This document shows positions 55,814 through 64,000 of a stretch of 64,000 nucleotides of DNA, piece by piece. This stretch comes from Sphingobium sp. YR768 (GTDB taxonomy: Bacteria > Pseudomonadota > Alphaproteobacteria > Sphingomonadales > Sphingomonadaceae), in NCBI RefSeq assembly GCF_900111125.1, contig NZ_FOGE01000005.1:1-64000 (forward strand). Direction: 5' to 3'. The position numbers were made by a program, and so were the translations under genes. Below the pieces are notes generated by a model. It was not told where the DNA came from and searched no databases. It saw only the letters and a program-made list of their open reading frames with translations. Positions within the stretch are counted from its first letter, which is position 1; each line of letters opens with the position of its first letter.

Positions 55814-57561
55814 ACCAGCGCCTTCGCCTCGTCGGTCATGCTGCCCTTTACCTGGCTGGGATCGAGCAGCATTTCGGTGTGCGCCGCGCCCGACGGGATC
55901 ATCGGGAAGCAGTTGCTGAGCTTGGCGACGCGGCAATCGACGATTACCGGGCCGTCGGTTTCCAGCATCTGGCGGATGCCGGCCTCCAGTTCCTGCGGTC
56001 CTTCGATACGGATGCCGGTCCAGCCATAGGCTTCGCCCAACTTCACGAAATCGGGCAGGCTGTCCGAATAGCTGTTGGAGTAACGGCTTTCATAGGTCAG
56101 TTCCTGCCACTGGCGGACCATGCCCATATATTCATTGTTCAGGATGAAGATCTTGACCGGCAGGCGATATTGGCTGGCGGTGCCCAGTTCCTGAATGTTC
56201 ATCTGGATCGAGGCGTCGCCCGCGATGCAGATGGTGATGCTGTCGGGGTTGCCCATCTGCGCGCCGATGGCGGCCGGGAAGCCATAGCCCATCGTGCCGA
56301 GGCCGCCCGAGGTCAGCCATTTGTTGGGGGCATCGAAGCCGAAATGCTGGGCAGCCCACATCTGATGCTGGCCGACTTCGGTGGTGATGATGACATCCTT
56401 GCCGGTCGCCTTGGTCGCGGCATAGAGGTCCGCGATTGCGCGCTGGGGCATGATTTCCGCGCCGCCTTCGGCATAGTCGAGCGACTTTTTCGCGCGCCAG
56501 CCGGCGATGCGCGCCCACCATTCGGTCAGGTCGACCTTCTGGTGGTTGCGCTGCTTCCACAGGGCGATCATGTCGTCCAGCGCGCTGGCGATGTCAGCGA
56601 CCACGGGCACGTCGACGTCGACGATCTTGTTGATCGAACTGCGGTCGATGTCGATGTGGATCTTCTTGCTGTTAGGCGCGAAGGCATCGAGGCGTCCGGT
56701 GACGCGATCGTCGAAGCGGGCGCCGATGCACAGGATCAGGTCCGCTTGGTTCATCGCCCAATTGGCTTCATAGGTGCCATGCATGCCCAGCATGCCGACC
56801 CACTGGTCGGACGATGCCGGGAAGGCGCCCAGACCCATCAGGGTCGAGGTGACAGGCGCGCCGGTCAGCGCGGCCAGTTCACGCAGCAAGGCGCTGGCCT
56901 GCGGGCCGGAGTTGATGACGCCGCCGCCAGTGTAGAGGATCGGGCGTTCGGCTGCGGCCAGCATCTCGACCGCCGCGTCGATCGCCGACGCATCGGCCTT
57001 CGTCTGCGGGTGATAGCTGGCGTGAACCTTCAGTTCCGGCTTCGCATAGGGCGCGGTCGCGATCTGGACATTTTTGGGAATATCGACGACGACCGGGCCG
57101 GGACGGCCGGTGGTGGCGATATGGAAGGCCTCATGCACGACCTCGGCCAGCTTGGCCGGCGTCTTCACCAGATAATTATGCTTGGTGCAGTGGCGCGTGA
57201 TGCCGACCGTGTCCGCTTCCTGGAAAGCGTCCGTGCCGATCAGTTGCGTGGGCACCTGACCGGTGATGACGACCATGGGGATCGAATCGAGCAGCGCGTC
57301 GGTGATGCCGGTGACGGCATTGGTCGCGCCGGGGCCGGACGTGACCAGAACGACGCCGGGCTTGCCGGTCGAACGGGCATAGCCCTCCGCCATGTGCGTC
57401 GCGCCCTGTTCGTGGCGGACGAGCACATGCTTGATCGTGGGATGGTTATAGAGCGCGTCATAAATGGGTAGCACCGCGCCACCCGGATAACCGAACACGA
57501 CTTCGACGCCCAGATCGACCAGGCATTGAACCAATATGTCCGCGCCGCTCTTTTCGGCCAC
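55810..57561 (-). CDS. ilvB: Acetolactate synthase large (catalytic) subunit
   Basis: The protein has 583 residues from GTG at 57561, with AAGGAG about 7 nt upstream; the longer frame to 57633 has no such site. Thiamine diphosphate is bound by AGDASIQMNIQELGTASQYR and NNEYMGMVRQWQ, with the catalytic Glu in FGYPGGAVLPIYD...VLVRHEQGATH. It joins two pyruvates (or pyruvate and oxobutyrate) at the start of branched-chain amino acid synthesis. The next two genes are coupled to it. Confidence 0.97.
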   Translation of the reverse strand: MAEKSGADILVQCLVDLGVEVVFGYPGGAVLPIYDALYNHPTIKHVLVRHEQGATHMAEGYARSTGKPGVVLVTSGPGATNAVTGITDALLDSIPMVVITGQVPTQLIGTDAFQEADTVGITRHCTKHNYLVKTPAKLAEVVHEAFHIATTGRPGPVVVDIPKNVQIATAPYAKPELKVHASYHPQTKADASAIDAAVEMLAAAERPILYTGGGVINSGPQASALLRELAALTGAPVTSTLMGLGAFPASSDQWVGMLGMHGTYEANWAMNQADLILCIGARFDDRVTGRLDAFAPNSKKIHIDIDRSSINKIVDVDVPVVADIASALDDMIALWKQRNHQKVDLTEWWARIAGWRAKKSLDYAEGGAEIMPQRAIADLYAATKATGKDVIITTEVGQHQMWAAQHFGFDAPNKWLTSGGLGTMGYGFPAAIGAQMGNPDSITICIAGDASIQMNIQELGTASQYRLPVKIFILNNEYMGMVRQWQELTYESRYSNSYSDSLPDFVKLGEAYGWTGIRIEGPQELEAGIRQMLETDGPVIVDCRVAKLSNCFPMIPSGAAHTEMLLDPSQVKGSMTDEAKALV

Positions 57562-57673
57562 GATATGCTCCTTCGTTGATGCAAATCCGCTGATGTGGGG
57601 GCGTGCTTTGCGCCCAACCGCTATCCTTGGCAAGGCGACTGCCTCTAGTGGACAGAAAATGACGGGTCAACCC

Positions 57674-58618
57674 CTATGGTTGTAATTTAATTACTAATTC
57701 AGAGATAATTTTGTCATCTATTGCGCATTCTTCGCGTGGCCAGCCGGGTGGGGGCTGGTTTGTAAACCAGGTATATTGTCTTTTGGCATATTGGCGGGTG
57801 GCGAGACTCCCCTTCGCGATGCAACTGTCCCTGTCGCTGTCGCCTTTCAGATAGGCAGCGATTTCGGGCACGCCGATCGCCCGCATCACCGGCAGGTCGG
57901 GGTTGAGGTTGCGGGGGAGGAGGGCGGCGACTTCCTCGATCGCGCCGCCTTCCATCATCTGGACGAAGCGCCGGTCGCAGCGGTCGATCAGCCAGTCGCG
58001 CGGCGGGCGCAGGATCATCGGGGTCAGGCTGATCTGGCCGCCGATGCCGCCTTCCTTATGCTGCTGCCATGTCTTGAGCGGCTTGCCGGTCGATCGGACC
58101 ACCTCCAGCGCGCGGGCGACGCGGGTGGTGTCGGCAGGGGCGAGGCGGGCGGCGGCCTCCGGGTCTTCGCGGGAGAGGGCCTCATGCGCTTCAGCGACCG
58201 GCATAGCGCGCACGGCAGCGCGGATAGCGGGATCGATTTCCGGCACCGGGGCGATGCCGTCCAGCAGGGTGCGGATGTAGAGGCCGGTGCCGCCGACCAG
58301 CACGGGCAGCTTCCCCGCTGCATGGGCGGCGGCGATTTCCGCCTTCGCCTCGGCCGCCCAGCGGGGCGCGGTGCAGGCCTCCGCGCCGTCGATATGGCCG
58401 AACAGGCGGTGGGGGACGTCGCCCATTTCCTCCGCCGAGGGGCGGGCGGACAGGATCGCCAAGTCGGCATAGACCTGACTGGCGTCGGCATTGATGACGA
58501 TGCCGCCGGTGGCTTTGGCGAGGGCAATGGCCAGCGCGCTCTTGCCGCTGGCGGTCGGCCCGGCAATAAGCGCGACCCGTGGGCGGGATTCGCCTGTTTC
58601 TGGTTCGGAGTTTGACAT
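57674..58618 (-). CDS. miaA: tRNA dimethylallyltransferase
   Basis: The protein has 314 residues. The P-loop is [20 protein letters not shown], followed by the Asp of [13 protein letters not shown] and the tRNA/DMAPP-binding [13 protein letters not shown]. The C-terminal [16 protein letters not shown] is typical. It adds the isopentenyl group to A37 of tRNAs reading UNN codons. Its ATG shares two bases with the divergent serB ATG (CATG at 58616-58619). Confidence 0.96.
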   Translation of the reverse strand: MSNSEPETGESRPRVALIAGPTASGKSALAIALAKATGGIVINADASQVYADLAILSARPSAEEMGDVPHRLFGHIDGAEACTAPRWAAEAKAEIAAAHAAGKLPVLVGGTGLYIRTLLDGIAPVPEIDPAIRAAVRAMPVAEAHEALSREDPEAAARLAPADTTRVARALEVVRSTGKPLKTWQQHKEGGIGGQISLTPMILRPPRDWLIDRCDRRFVQMMEGGAIEEVAALLPRNLNPDLPVMRAIGVPEIAAYLKGDSDRDSCIAKGSLATRQYAKRQYTWFTNQPPPGWPREECAIDDKIISELVIKLQP

Positions 58619-59495
58619 GTTCGTCGCGACCTTAGTGGCAAGTGGCTCGATCGGGCAGGGGGATATTGCGCAGGGCGTCGATCGGCTGCGCGATGCCGGA
58701 TGTCAGCCGGGCGATGTCGCATGGCTGGACGAGGGCAAGGCCGCCGATCTTTTCTTCGCGGTCGATCCGGTTGCGGCGCGGGCGGCGCTGACCGGTATCG
58801 GTGACAAGGTGGACGTGATCGTCCAGCCGGTCGCGGGGCGCGAGAAGAAGCTGCTGATTGCTGACATGGATTCGACCATGATCACCGTCGAGTGCATCGA
58901 CGAACTGGCCGACTATGCCGGGATCAAGCCGCAGATTGCCGAGATTACCGAGCGGGCGATGCGCGGGGAACTGGATTTCGAAGGCGCGCTGCATGGGCGT
59001 GTGGCGCTGCTCAAGGGCCTGCCCGACAGCGCGATCGACCAGTGCCGCACCGAGCGGGTCGTCATCATGGGCGGGGCCAAGGCGCTGGTGCGCACGATGA
59101 AGGCGCGAGGCGCTACGACCTTGCTGGTGTCGGGCGGTTTTACGCGCTTCACCGGGCCGGTGGCCCAAGAAATCGGTTTCGACGCGAATGTCGCCAATGT
59201 GCTGGAGATTGCCGACGGCGCGCTGCTGGGCACCGTCACCACGCCGATCGTGGATGCGGCGCGCAAGCGGACCGAACTGGAGGCGGCGATCGCGGGCGGG
59301 ATCGACCGGGCGCTGACCATGGCGGTCGGCGATGGCGCCAATGATATTCCGATGATCCAGGGCGCGGGGCTGGGCGTTGCCTATCATGCCAAGCCCAAGA
59401 CCCGTGAGGCGGCCGCTGCCGAGATCGTGCATGGCGATCTGTCGGTGCTGCTCTATGCGCAGGGCATCCCTTCGGCGCAGTGGGTGCTGGGGTAA
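58617..59495 (+). CDS. serB: Phosphoserine phosphatase
   Basis: The protein has 292 residues from ATG at 58617. The HAD motif I is [19 protein letters not shown], motif II is [13 protein letters not shown] and motif III/IV is [20 protein letters not shown]. An N-terminal ACT-like part precedes the HAD domain. It makes serine from phosphoserine. Its start overlaps the start of miaA on the opposite strand, so each promoter must lie within the other gene. Confidence 0.95.
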   Translation: MFVATLVASGSIGQGDIAQGVDRLRDAGCQPGDVAWLDEGKAADLFFAVDPVAARAALTGIGDKVDVIVQPVAGREKKLLIADMDSTMITVECIDELADYAGIKPQIAEITERAMRGELDFEGALHGRVALLKGLPDSAIDQCRTERVVIMGGAKALVRTMKARGATTLLVSGGFTRFTGPVAQEIGFDANVANVLEIADGALLGTVTTPIVDAARKRTELEAAIAGGIDRALTMAVGDGANDIPMIQGAGLGVAYHAKPKTREAAAAEIVHGDLSVLLYAQGIPSAQWVLG

Positions 59496-59505
59496 AATAA
59501 GCGCG

Positions 59506-59581
59506 GTGCTCCTGCGGAAGCAGGAGCCCAGATTTCTGGCGCAGCGCCTGCCGCTCTGGGCTCCTGCTTCCGCAGGAGCAC
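59506..59581. repeat. Paired REP-like elements, 27-bp perfect inverted repeat
   Basis: The arm 59506-59532 (starting gtgctcctgcggaagcagga) and its exact inverse 59555-59581 flank a 22-bp spacer. Each arm has an inner cctgc/gcagg palindrome. It matches the family at 49398-49485. Confidence 0.85.
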
Positions 59582-59742
59582 GGCGTTAAGCTTTGTCGCT
59601 GATACGCCACGCTTCATCGTCATTTCGGTCGGGTAATGGATTTTATTGCGCCCCTGAACGTTAGCGTCGAGCCGCAAGGGTCGCGGTGAAAGGTCTAACG
59701 GCGCAGGGCGGCTTCGGCTGCTCCAGCGTACAGGGAGTATTT

Positions 59743-59997
59743 ATGCACTTCAAATATCTGGCTTTGGCCGCTGGCGGGCTGTTGGCGCTGAGCGCCTGCT
59801 CCAAGAATGAAGCCCCGGTCACGACCGCGCCGCCGGTCGGCCCCGGCGCCATTGCCGGCACCGTCGCCGCCGACCGGGACGGCGACGGCTATGTCGACGG
59901 CTATTATACCGCCGATGGCATCTATCATGCGGTTCAGGGTCCGCCCTGCCCGCCGCCTCCGCCGCCGACCGCGCCGCGCCGGGGAGAACGCGGCTGA
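59743..59997 (+). CDS. Small lipoprotein
   Basis: The protein has 84 residues with an N-terminal KYLALAAGGLLALSACSKNE: signal peptide and lipobox LSAC, Cys20 lipidated. The mature part has a DRDGDGYVDGYY loop resembling a single EF-hand and ends in a Pro-rich, Arg-rich tail. GGGAG precedes the ATG at 59743. Its stop overlaps the start of the L,D-transpeptidase gene (CTGA). Confidence 0.7.
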   Translation: MHFKYLALAAGGLLALSACSKNEAPVTTAPPVGPGAIAGTVAADRDGDGYVDGYYTADGIYHAVQGPPCPPPPPPTAPRRGERG

Positions 59998-61541
59998 TTC
60001 ACGCAGCATTTCGGGCGCGGCACTATCGCCGCGCCCTTTCGCTTCTGCCCTGCCTGCTGATCGCGCTGGCGCTGCCGCCTCCTGTGCTGGCGCAGCCAAG
60101 TGCCGTGCAGGCGGCGAAATCCAGTGTGGCCGGTGAAATCCGGTCGCAGGTGGGGGGGAAGTATAAGGATTTTTATGCGCCGCGCGGCTATTGGCCGTTA
60201 TGGGTCGAGAAGGACCGGATCGGTCCGCAGGCCGATGCGCTGCTGGCGATCATCGAGGATAGCGATGCCGACGGACTGAACCCGCGCAGCTATGATGCGC
60301 GCGACCTGCGGCAGATGATCGAGGCGGCGGATGCCAGTGGAGATCTGAAGATGCTGGCGCGGGCCGATCTGGCGCTGTCGCGCAGTTTCGCTTCGCTGAT
60401 TTCGGACATGCGCCGCCCGGCCAAGGGCATGAAGATGCGCTATCTCGACAAGGAGGTGGAGCCAGGGGATGCCAGCCCGTCCGATATCTTGCGGGCGGCG
60501 GCGCTGACGCCATCGCTGACCGACTATATCCGGACCGCCGGCTGGATGAGTCCGCTCTATATGCGGTTGCGCAATGCGCGGGCGACCTATTTCAGGACAT
60601 GGGGTGATCTGCCCGCCGTGCCGGTGCCCGAAGGGGTGAAGATGCGGCCGGGCGGCAAGAGCGATGCCATCGGCGCGTTGCGTCACCGGCTGGGGCTGTC
60701 GGACGGGGCGAGCTATGACAAGGCGCTGGTCGCCAAGGTGAAGGCGTTCCAGACCGATCATGGGCTGAGGCCCGATGGCGTGGCGGGCGCGATGACGATC
60801 GCGGCGATCAATGAAGGGCCACGGCGTTATGACCGGCTGTTGTCGCTCAATCTGGAGCGGGCGCGGTTGCTGCCCGGCCCCTGGACCCGGCATGTGGTGG
60901 TGGATGCGGCGTCGGCGCGGCTCTTCTACTATAGCAAGGGTTCGATGGACGGCACGATGAAGGTCGTGGCCGGGACGAAGGAGACGCAGACGCCGCTGAT
61001 GGCGGGCATGATCCGCTATGCGACGCTGAACCCCTATTGGAATATTCCGCCCGATCTGGTCGAGAATAAGGTGGCGCCCAAGATATTGAACGGCGGGACG
61101 CTGAAAGGGCTGCGCTATGAGGCGCTGGCGGACTGGAGCGCGAACCCCGCGCCGCTGGCGCAGAGCGCTGTGGACTGGAATGCGGTGGCGGCCGGGCGGC
61201 AGGAAGTGCGGGTGCGCCAGTTGCCGGGCGGGAATAATGCCATGGGGAAGGTGAAGTTCATGTTCCCCAACGATCTTGGCATCTATCTGCACGATACGCC
61301 GCAGCGGGATTTGTTCGACAAGCCGGACCGGCATTTCAGCAATGGCTGCGTGCGGCTGGAGGATGCGCAGCGGCTGGGGCGCTGGTTCTTTGGCGCGGCG
61401 ATCGGCGCGGACGGGGACAAGCCCGAACAGCACAGGCCCTTGCCGCAGCCGGTGCCGGTCTATCTGACCTATCTGACCGCCGTGCCGACCGCGCAGGGGG
61501 TGCAGTTCTTGCCGGACGTCTATGGGCGGGATGGGGAGTAG
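59994..61541 (+). CDS. L,D-transpeptidase (YcbB/LdtD-like) starting at CTG
   Basis: The protein has 515 residues from CTG at 59994, which overlaps the upstream stop (CTGA) and has GGGGAG 7 nt upstream. The first residues give a textbook signal peptide (ARHYRRALSLLPCLLIALAL then PPPVLA-Q). A start at GTG 60084 would lose it. The domains are an N-terminal scaffold, a peptidoglycan-binding repeat (VKAFQTDHGLRPDGVAG) at about 250-280, and a YkuD catalytic domain with His in LHDTPQRD and Cys452 in HFSNGCVRL. It forms 3-3 crosslinks in peptidoglycan. Confidence 0.82.
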   Translation: MIHAAFRARHYRRALSLLPCLLIALALPPPVLAQPSAVQAAKSSVAGEIRSQVGGKYKDFYAPRGYWPLWVEKDRIGPQADALLAIIEDSDADGLNPRSYDARDLRQMIEAADASGDLKMLARADLALSRSFASLISDMRRPAKGMKMRYLDKEVEPGDASPSDILRAAALTPSLTDYIRTAGWMSPLYMRLRNARATYFRTWGDLPAVPVPEGVKMRPGGKSDAIGALRHRLGLSDGASYDKALVAKVKAFQTDHGLRPDGVAGAMTIAAINEGPRRYDRLLSLNLERARLLPGPWTRHVVVDAASARLFYYSKGSMDGTMKVVAGTKETQTPLMAGMIRYATLNPYWNIPPDLVENKVAPKILNGGTLKGLRYEALADWSANPAPLAQSAVDWNAVAAGRQEVRVRQLPGGNNAMGKVKFMFPNDLGIYLHDTPQRDLFDKPDRHFSNGCVRLEDAQRLGRWFFGAAIGADGDKPEQHRPLPQPVPVYLTYLTAVPTAQGVQFLPDVYGRDGE

Positions 61542-61565
61542 GGCTGCGTTGCTCTCTATTCCCAG

Positions 61566-61656
61566 TCGTCACCCTGAACTTGTTTCAGGGTCCATTCATC
61601 CTCTTGGTTAATGGACCCGGCCGTTGGATGGATGCTGAAACAAGTTCAGCATGACG
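61566..61656. repeat. Intergenic inverted repeat pair
   Basis: The word gaacttgtttcag near 61572-61588 and its inverse ctgaaacaagttc near 61635-61648 flank further complementary stretches. It belongs to the same general class of paired palindromic elements as the other intergenic repeats and lies between the convergent L,D-transpeptidase and glutaredoxin-MauE genes. Confidence 0.65.
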
Positions 61657-61672
61657 TATAATTGTGGGGCGC

Positions 61673-61768
61673 TCAGTGGATGCCCGCCAGCATCCGCGCT
61701 TTTGGTTCAGTGGATGCCTGTCAGCATCCGCGCTTTTGGTTCAGTGGATGCCTGTCAGCATCCACAGG
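61673..61768. repeat. 34-bp tandem repeat copying a gene's 3' end
   Basis: The phrase tcagtggatgcc recurs at 61673, 61707 and 61741, a period of 34 bp, with two full units and a partial third. The third copy holds the stop and last eight or nine codons of the glutaredoxin-MauE gene, so the end of that gene was duplicated in tandem into the intergenic side. Confidence 0.85.
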
Positions 61769-62502
61769 GCCATGGCCACCATCATCACATTTTCGGTGAG
61801 GGAGACGAAGCTCAGCGGGACATTGCTGTTGCCGCCGACGCAGGCGCATTTGAGGTCGCGCTTTTCGACGTAGACCGCCTTGAACACCGATACCGCGCCA
61901 ATGCCGCCGATGAACAGGGCGATCGGGATCGACAGCCAGTCCAGCGCCCGTGTCAGCATCAGCAGGCCCGCGCCCAGTTCCAGAAAGGGATAGGCCTGAC
62001 CATAAGGTGGCAGGCGGCGGGCGAGCAGATCGTAATTGAGGAACATCGTCGCGAACCGGTCGACATCCTGCAATTTCAGCATGGCCAGCAGCATCATGGC
62101 GATCGCGACGAAGCGCTCCAGCGTGACGAAGCTGATCAGCGGCAGGAAAGTCAGCCAGTTGACCGCCAGCGCCAGCAGCGCCGCCACCGCGAAGACCGCC
62201 AGCACCGGGACATAGCTGGTCGCCTTCGGGTCTTTCACCTTCAGGCCCAGATAGCGGCGCAGATCGTCATGGCCGCCGATCCGCTGGCCATCGATGAAGA
62301 TTTGCGGCGTGGTCTTCACATCATGCTGCGCCTTGAAAGCGTCGGTTTCCGCGCGGGTGGTGAGCCAGTGGTCGTCGATGGCGTAGCCGCGCCGCTGGAG
62401 CAGCCAGCGGGCCTTGACCCCATAAGGACAAATGTGGCCGGGCATCACCATGCGGTAGAGGCTGGCGCTTTTGGGGCCGGTTTCGGAGGCGGGGCTGGTC
62501 AT
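61741..62502 (-). CDS. Glutaredoxin-MauE fusion membrane protein
   Basis: The protein has 253 residues. Residues 1-85 form a glutaredoxin domain with the site MPGHICPYGVKA (CPYG, only one Cys, so monothiol-type) and a cis-Pro loop TTPQIFIDG. Four membrane segments follow (about 100-250) with KCACVGGNSNVPLSF, as in MauE/DoxX-type redox proteins. MauE helps periplasmic disulfide formation in other systems. The gene is driven from a mer-type operator/promoter shared with the divergent MerR gene. Confidence 0.78.
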   Translation of the reverse strand: MTSPASETGPKSASLYRMVMPGHICPYGVKARWLLQRRGYAIDDHWLTTRAETDAFKAQHDVKTTPQIFIDGQRIGGHDDLRRYLGLKVKDPKATSYVPVLAVFAVAALLALAVNWLTFLPLISFVTLERFVAIAMMLLAMLKLQDVDRFATMFLNYDLLARRLPPYGQAYPFLELGAGLLMLTRALDWLSIPIALFIGGIGAVSVFKAVYVEKRDLKCACVGGNSNVPLSFVSLTENVMMVAMALWMLTGIH

Positions 62503-62542
62503 CTGATATCCCTGTTGTCGGTCGGATGACGCCTATATAGGG

Positions 62543-62560
62543 TCCGTACCATAGTACGGA
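62543..62560. promoter_or_regulatory. mer-type operator and long-spacer promoter
   Basis: The dyad TCCGTAC cata GTACGGA has exactly the half-sites of the classical mercury-resistance operator. On the minus strand a -35 TTGACT (62560-62565) and a -10 TATATA or CTATAT (62534-62540) flank it with a 19-20 bp spacer, the overlong spacing that MerR proteins correct by unwinding. It drives the glutaredoxin-MauE gene. Confidence 0.85.
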
Positions 62561-62574
62561 GTCAAGGCATGAGC

Positions 62575-62952
62575 ATGACGATTTCCGCGCTGGCCCGCAC
62601 GGCGGGGGTGAATGTGGAGACGGTGCGCTATTATCAGCGGCGCGGGTTGCTGGACAGGCCGGAGCGCGGCGAAGGGATACGCCGCTATGCCGATGGCGAT
62701 GTGCGGCGGCTGGGCTTCATCCGGTCGGCGCAGCGGGCGGGCTTCACGCTGGAGCAGATTGGCGAGTTGCTGCAACTGGACGCCGGGCAGGACCGGGCGC
62801 GGGCGCGCGAACTGGCGGCGGAGCGGATGGCGGCGCTGGACCTGAAGATCGCGGAATTGCAGGCGGCACGTGGGGCGCTGGAGCGGCTGGCGCGGCAATG
62901 CCATGCGCGCGAAGAGGGGCCATGCCCGATCATCGCGGCGTTCGAGGGATAG
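62575..62952 (+). CDS. MerR-family metal/thiol-responsive regulator
   Basis: The protein has 125 residues from the second ATG (62575), which has AAGG 7 nt upstream; ATG 62569 is too close. The winged helix is TISALARTAGVNVETVRYYQ then RRYADGDVRRLGFIRSAQRA. Two of three mercury-binding cysteines of MerR are present at the end (RQCHAREEGPCPII, 8 residues apart instead of 9), but the position of Cys82 (LLQLDAGQDRAR) is Arg. It likely senses a soft metal or thiol stress. Confidence 0.8.
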   Translation: MTISALARTAGVNVETVRYYQRRGLLDRPERGEGIRRYADGDVRRLGFIRSAQRAGFTLEQIGELLQLDAGQDRARARELAAERMAALDLKIAELQAARGALERLARQCHAREEGPCPIIAAFEG

Positions 62953-63119
62953 GATTTGCGCCGCTTAACTTCGCATATGTCCCGTGGATTTCGACATTTT
63001 GTTACGCGAGGGTGATCCTATCGGAAAGTCGGGGTGCCGGACGGTGGAAAGAGCCGGGCGGGATTTTAGCGGGGGGATGGGGGTGTAGGATAGGGCGGGG
63101 GCTGAGGAAGATCGACAGC

Positions 63120-63524
63120 TTACCGCTTCTTCCTGGTCGCCTTCTTCTTTGCTGCGGGCTTGGCTGTGGGGCAGGGCCATGCTTTTCGGGTGGCGGCGAA
63201 GACCTGGGAGGAGGCGGATTTGGCGCGGTCCTTGGGGTTCTTGCTCATGTAGGTGACGGCGGTGCCGCGTAGCTGGCTGATGGTCACGTCGCCGGGGATG
63301 CAGCTTTTGAGGCCAACGGCTTCGCGCGTCGTGTTGAACGCATCCACTGCGCCGCTGATATAGCCCAGGCATTCATAGGATTTTTCGAAAAATTCCTTGT
63401 CGTCCTTCTCCGTAGTGCAGACGGCGTAGAGATCGTTGCCGCTATAGAAACCGGCATGGGCCGTGGCGGGGAGGAGCAGGGCGGCGGCCAGTGATGCAGC
63501 GTGCAGGATGGGGCGGGGGGGCAT
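63120..63524 (-). CDS. Rap1a/Tai immunity-family-like exported protein
   Basis: The protein has 134 residues from ATG at 63524. A signal peptide (LHAASLAAALLLPATAHA) precedes GFYSGNDLYAVCTTEKDDKE, ECLGYISGAVDAF, LKSCIPGDVTISQLRGTAVT and WPCPTAKP: the four conserved cysteines and G-x-x-L-x-x-x-C of the Rap1a/Tai family. Members neutralise type VI amidase effectors. No effector gene is adjacent, so it may be an orphan immunity protein or a homologue with another role. The tail is Lys-rich. Confidence 0.72.
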   Translation of the reverse strand: MPPRPILHAASLAAALLLPATAHAGFYSGNDLYAVCTTEKDDKEFFEKSYECLGYISGAVDAFNTTREAVGLKSCIPGDVTISQLRGTAVTYMSKNPKDRAKSASSQVFAATRKAWPCPTAKPAAKKKATRKKR

Positions 63525-63591
63525 GTTTGAAGTCTCCATCTTTGGCTTTGGCGCTTTGCCTTCCCGGCCATCACGCGCCTTCGCCTGAGAC

Positions 63592-63609
63592 CCCAGCCTT
63601 CGCTGGGGT
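63592..63609. repeat. Short palindrome (ccccagc-N4-gctgggg)
   Basis: A perfect 7-bp stem with loop cttc, of the dispersed class seen in this window's intergenic DNA. It may terminate the leftward ruvX transcript. Confidence 0.55.
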
Positions 63610-63640
63610 GACGGTTAAGTTGGGGGTGACGATTTTTGCG

Positions 63641-64000
63641 TTATTCCATCCCCGCGACCAGGCCGTCGATCGCGCCCTGCAAGATATAGCTGGCGGCGAG
63701 TTTGTCGACCAGTTCGTCGCGGCGGGCGCGGCTGGCGTCGGCTTCCAGCAAGGTGCGGGTGACGGCCTGGGTTGACCAGCGCTCGTCCCAGAGCAGGACG
63801 GGGCATCCCAGATCGGCGACATTATGAGCGAAAGCGCGGCTGGACTGGCTGCGCGGGCTGTTGCTGCCGTCGAGGTTCAGCGGCAGGCCGATGACGATGC
63901 CCTTCACCTGCTGCTGCTCGATGAAGGCGGCGAGGCCGATCTTGTCCTTGCTGAATTTGCCACGGGTGACGGTGTAGGCGGGGCTGGCGATCGTCCAGTG
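63641..64000 (-). CDS. ruvX: Holliday junction resolvase-like RuvX (YqgF), partial
   Basis: The frame runs from the right edge (120 codons including the stop at 63641), so the start is outside the window. Sequence [60 protein letters not shown] and [17 protein letters not shown] matches YqgF/RuvX, including the DE and KLAA motifs of the RNase H-like active site. It probably processes pre-16S rRNA 5' ends. Confidence 0.92.
   Translation of the reverse strand, partial: HWTIASPAYTVTRGKFSKDKIGLAAFIEQQQVKGIVIGLPLNLDGSNSPRSQSSRAFAHNVADLGCPVLLWDERWSTQAVTRTLLEADASRARRDELVDKLAASYILQGAIDGLVAGME

Noticed and set aside
61673..61768. 34-bp repeats as a CRISPR array
   Set aside because: The copies are directly adjacent without unique spacers and derive from a gene end; no cas genes are present.
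62898..63272. Plus-strand open frame with Gly-rich C-terminus
   Set aside because: It overlaps the MerR gene end and is antisense to the Rap1a-like gene, whose Cys pattern and signal peptide make the minus strand the coding one.

Overview
The window is about 64 kb of GC-rich chromosomal DNA from an alphaproteobacterium, most probably a Sphingomonadaceae member of the Sphingobium/Sphingomonas type. I infer this from the strong G/C third-position bias, the yqeY-dnaG-rpoD order, a pyruvate dehydrogenase E1-beta carrying its own N-terminal lipoyl domain, abundant short intergenic palindromes, and uncharacterised proteins of a sphingomonad character. No rRNA, tRNA or CRISPR array was seen. This taxonomic call comes from reading the sequence, not from a database search.

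Region 1 (1-9733) looks like a cryptic, internally deleted prophage. Tail genes (spike-like protein, coiled-coil tail fibre, tape measure) run leftward and lie directly after a ParB-like gene and a Ner-like regulator. A repressor is transcribed divergently. The regulatory region holds four copies of one 14-bp operator-like palindrome. The coding frame switches inside the ParB-like gene, as if an early gene had been fused to a late gene by a large deletion. Region 2 (9734-11700) is a patch of small orphan genes: a lipoprotein, a YozE-like protein behind a possible LexA box, and a DUF2272 protein in lower-GC DNA.

Region 3 (11782-23721) is mostly housekeeping and conserved genes: a VWA/MoxR pair separated by about 4 kb, a soluble chemoreceptor, DUF817, GFA, and the yqeY-dnaG-rpoD operon. 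That operon is interrupted by a DUF559 nuclease-like gene bounded exactly by perfect 40-bp inverted repeats. Region 4 (23875-37424) carries carA and carB with two small genes between them, greA, a rhomboid protease, a four-gene YqjD/YqjE-like envelope cluster, eno, an ftsB-like gene and pdhA-pdhB. Region 5 (37457-49391) holds a TadE/TadE/TadG set, a squalene/phytoene-synthase-like protein, an EF-hand protein, trmFO, a lower-GC Mrr-type nuclease island, a degenerate GGDEF protein, a dicarboxylate/amino-acid symporter with the remnant of a second copy nearby, and an M20 peptidase.

Region 6 (49504-57561) is branched-chain amino acid synthesis: leuA behind a Leu-rich leader peptide, ilvC, and ilvB-orf-ilvN coupled by 4-nt overlaps. 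Two YceI genes and a CDP-alcohol phosphatidyltransferase lie among them. Region 7 (57674-64000) holds miaA and serB with overlapping divergent start codons, a lipoprotein coupled to an L,D-transpeptidase that seems to start at CTG, a MerR regulator with a mer-type operator controlling a glutaredoxin-MauE fusion, a Rap1a/Tai-like protein, and the truncated ruvX gene.
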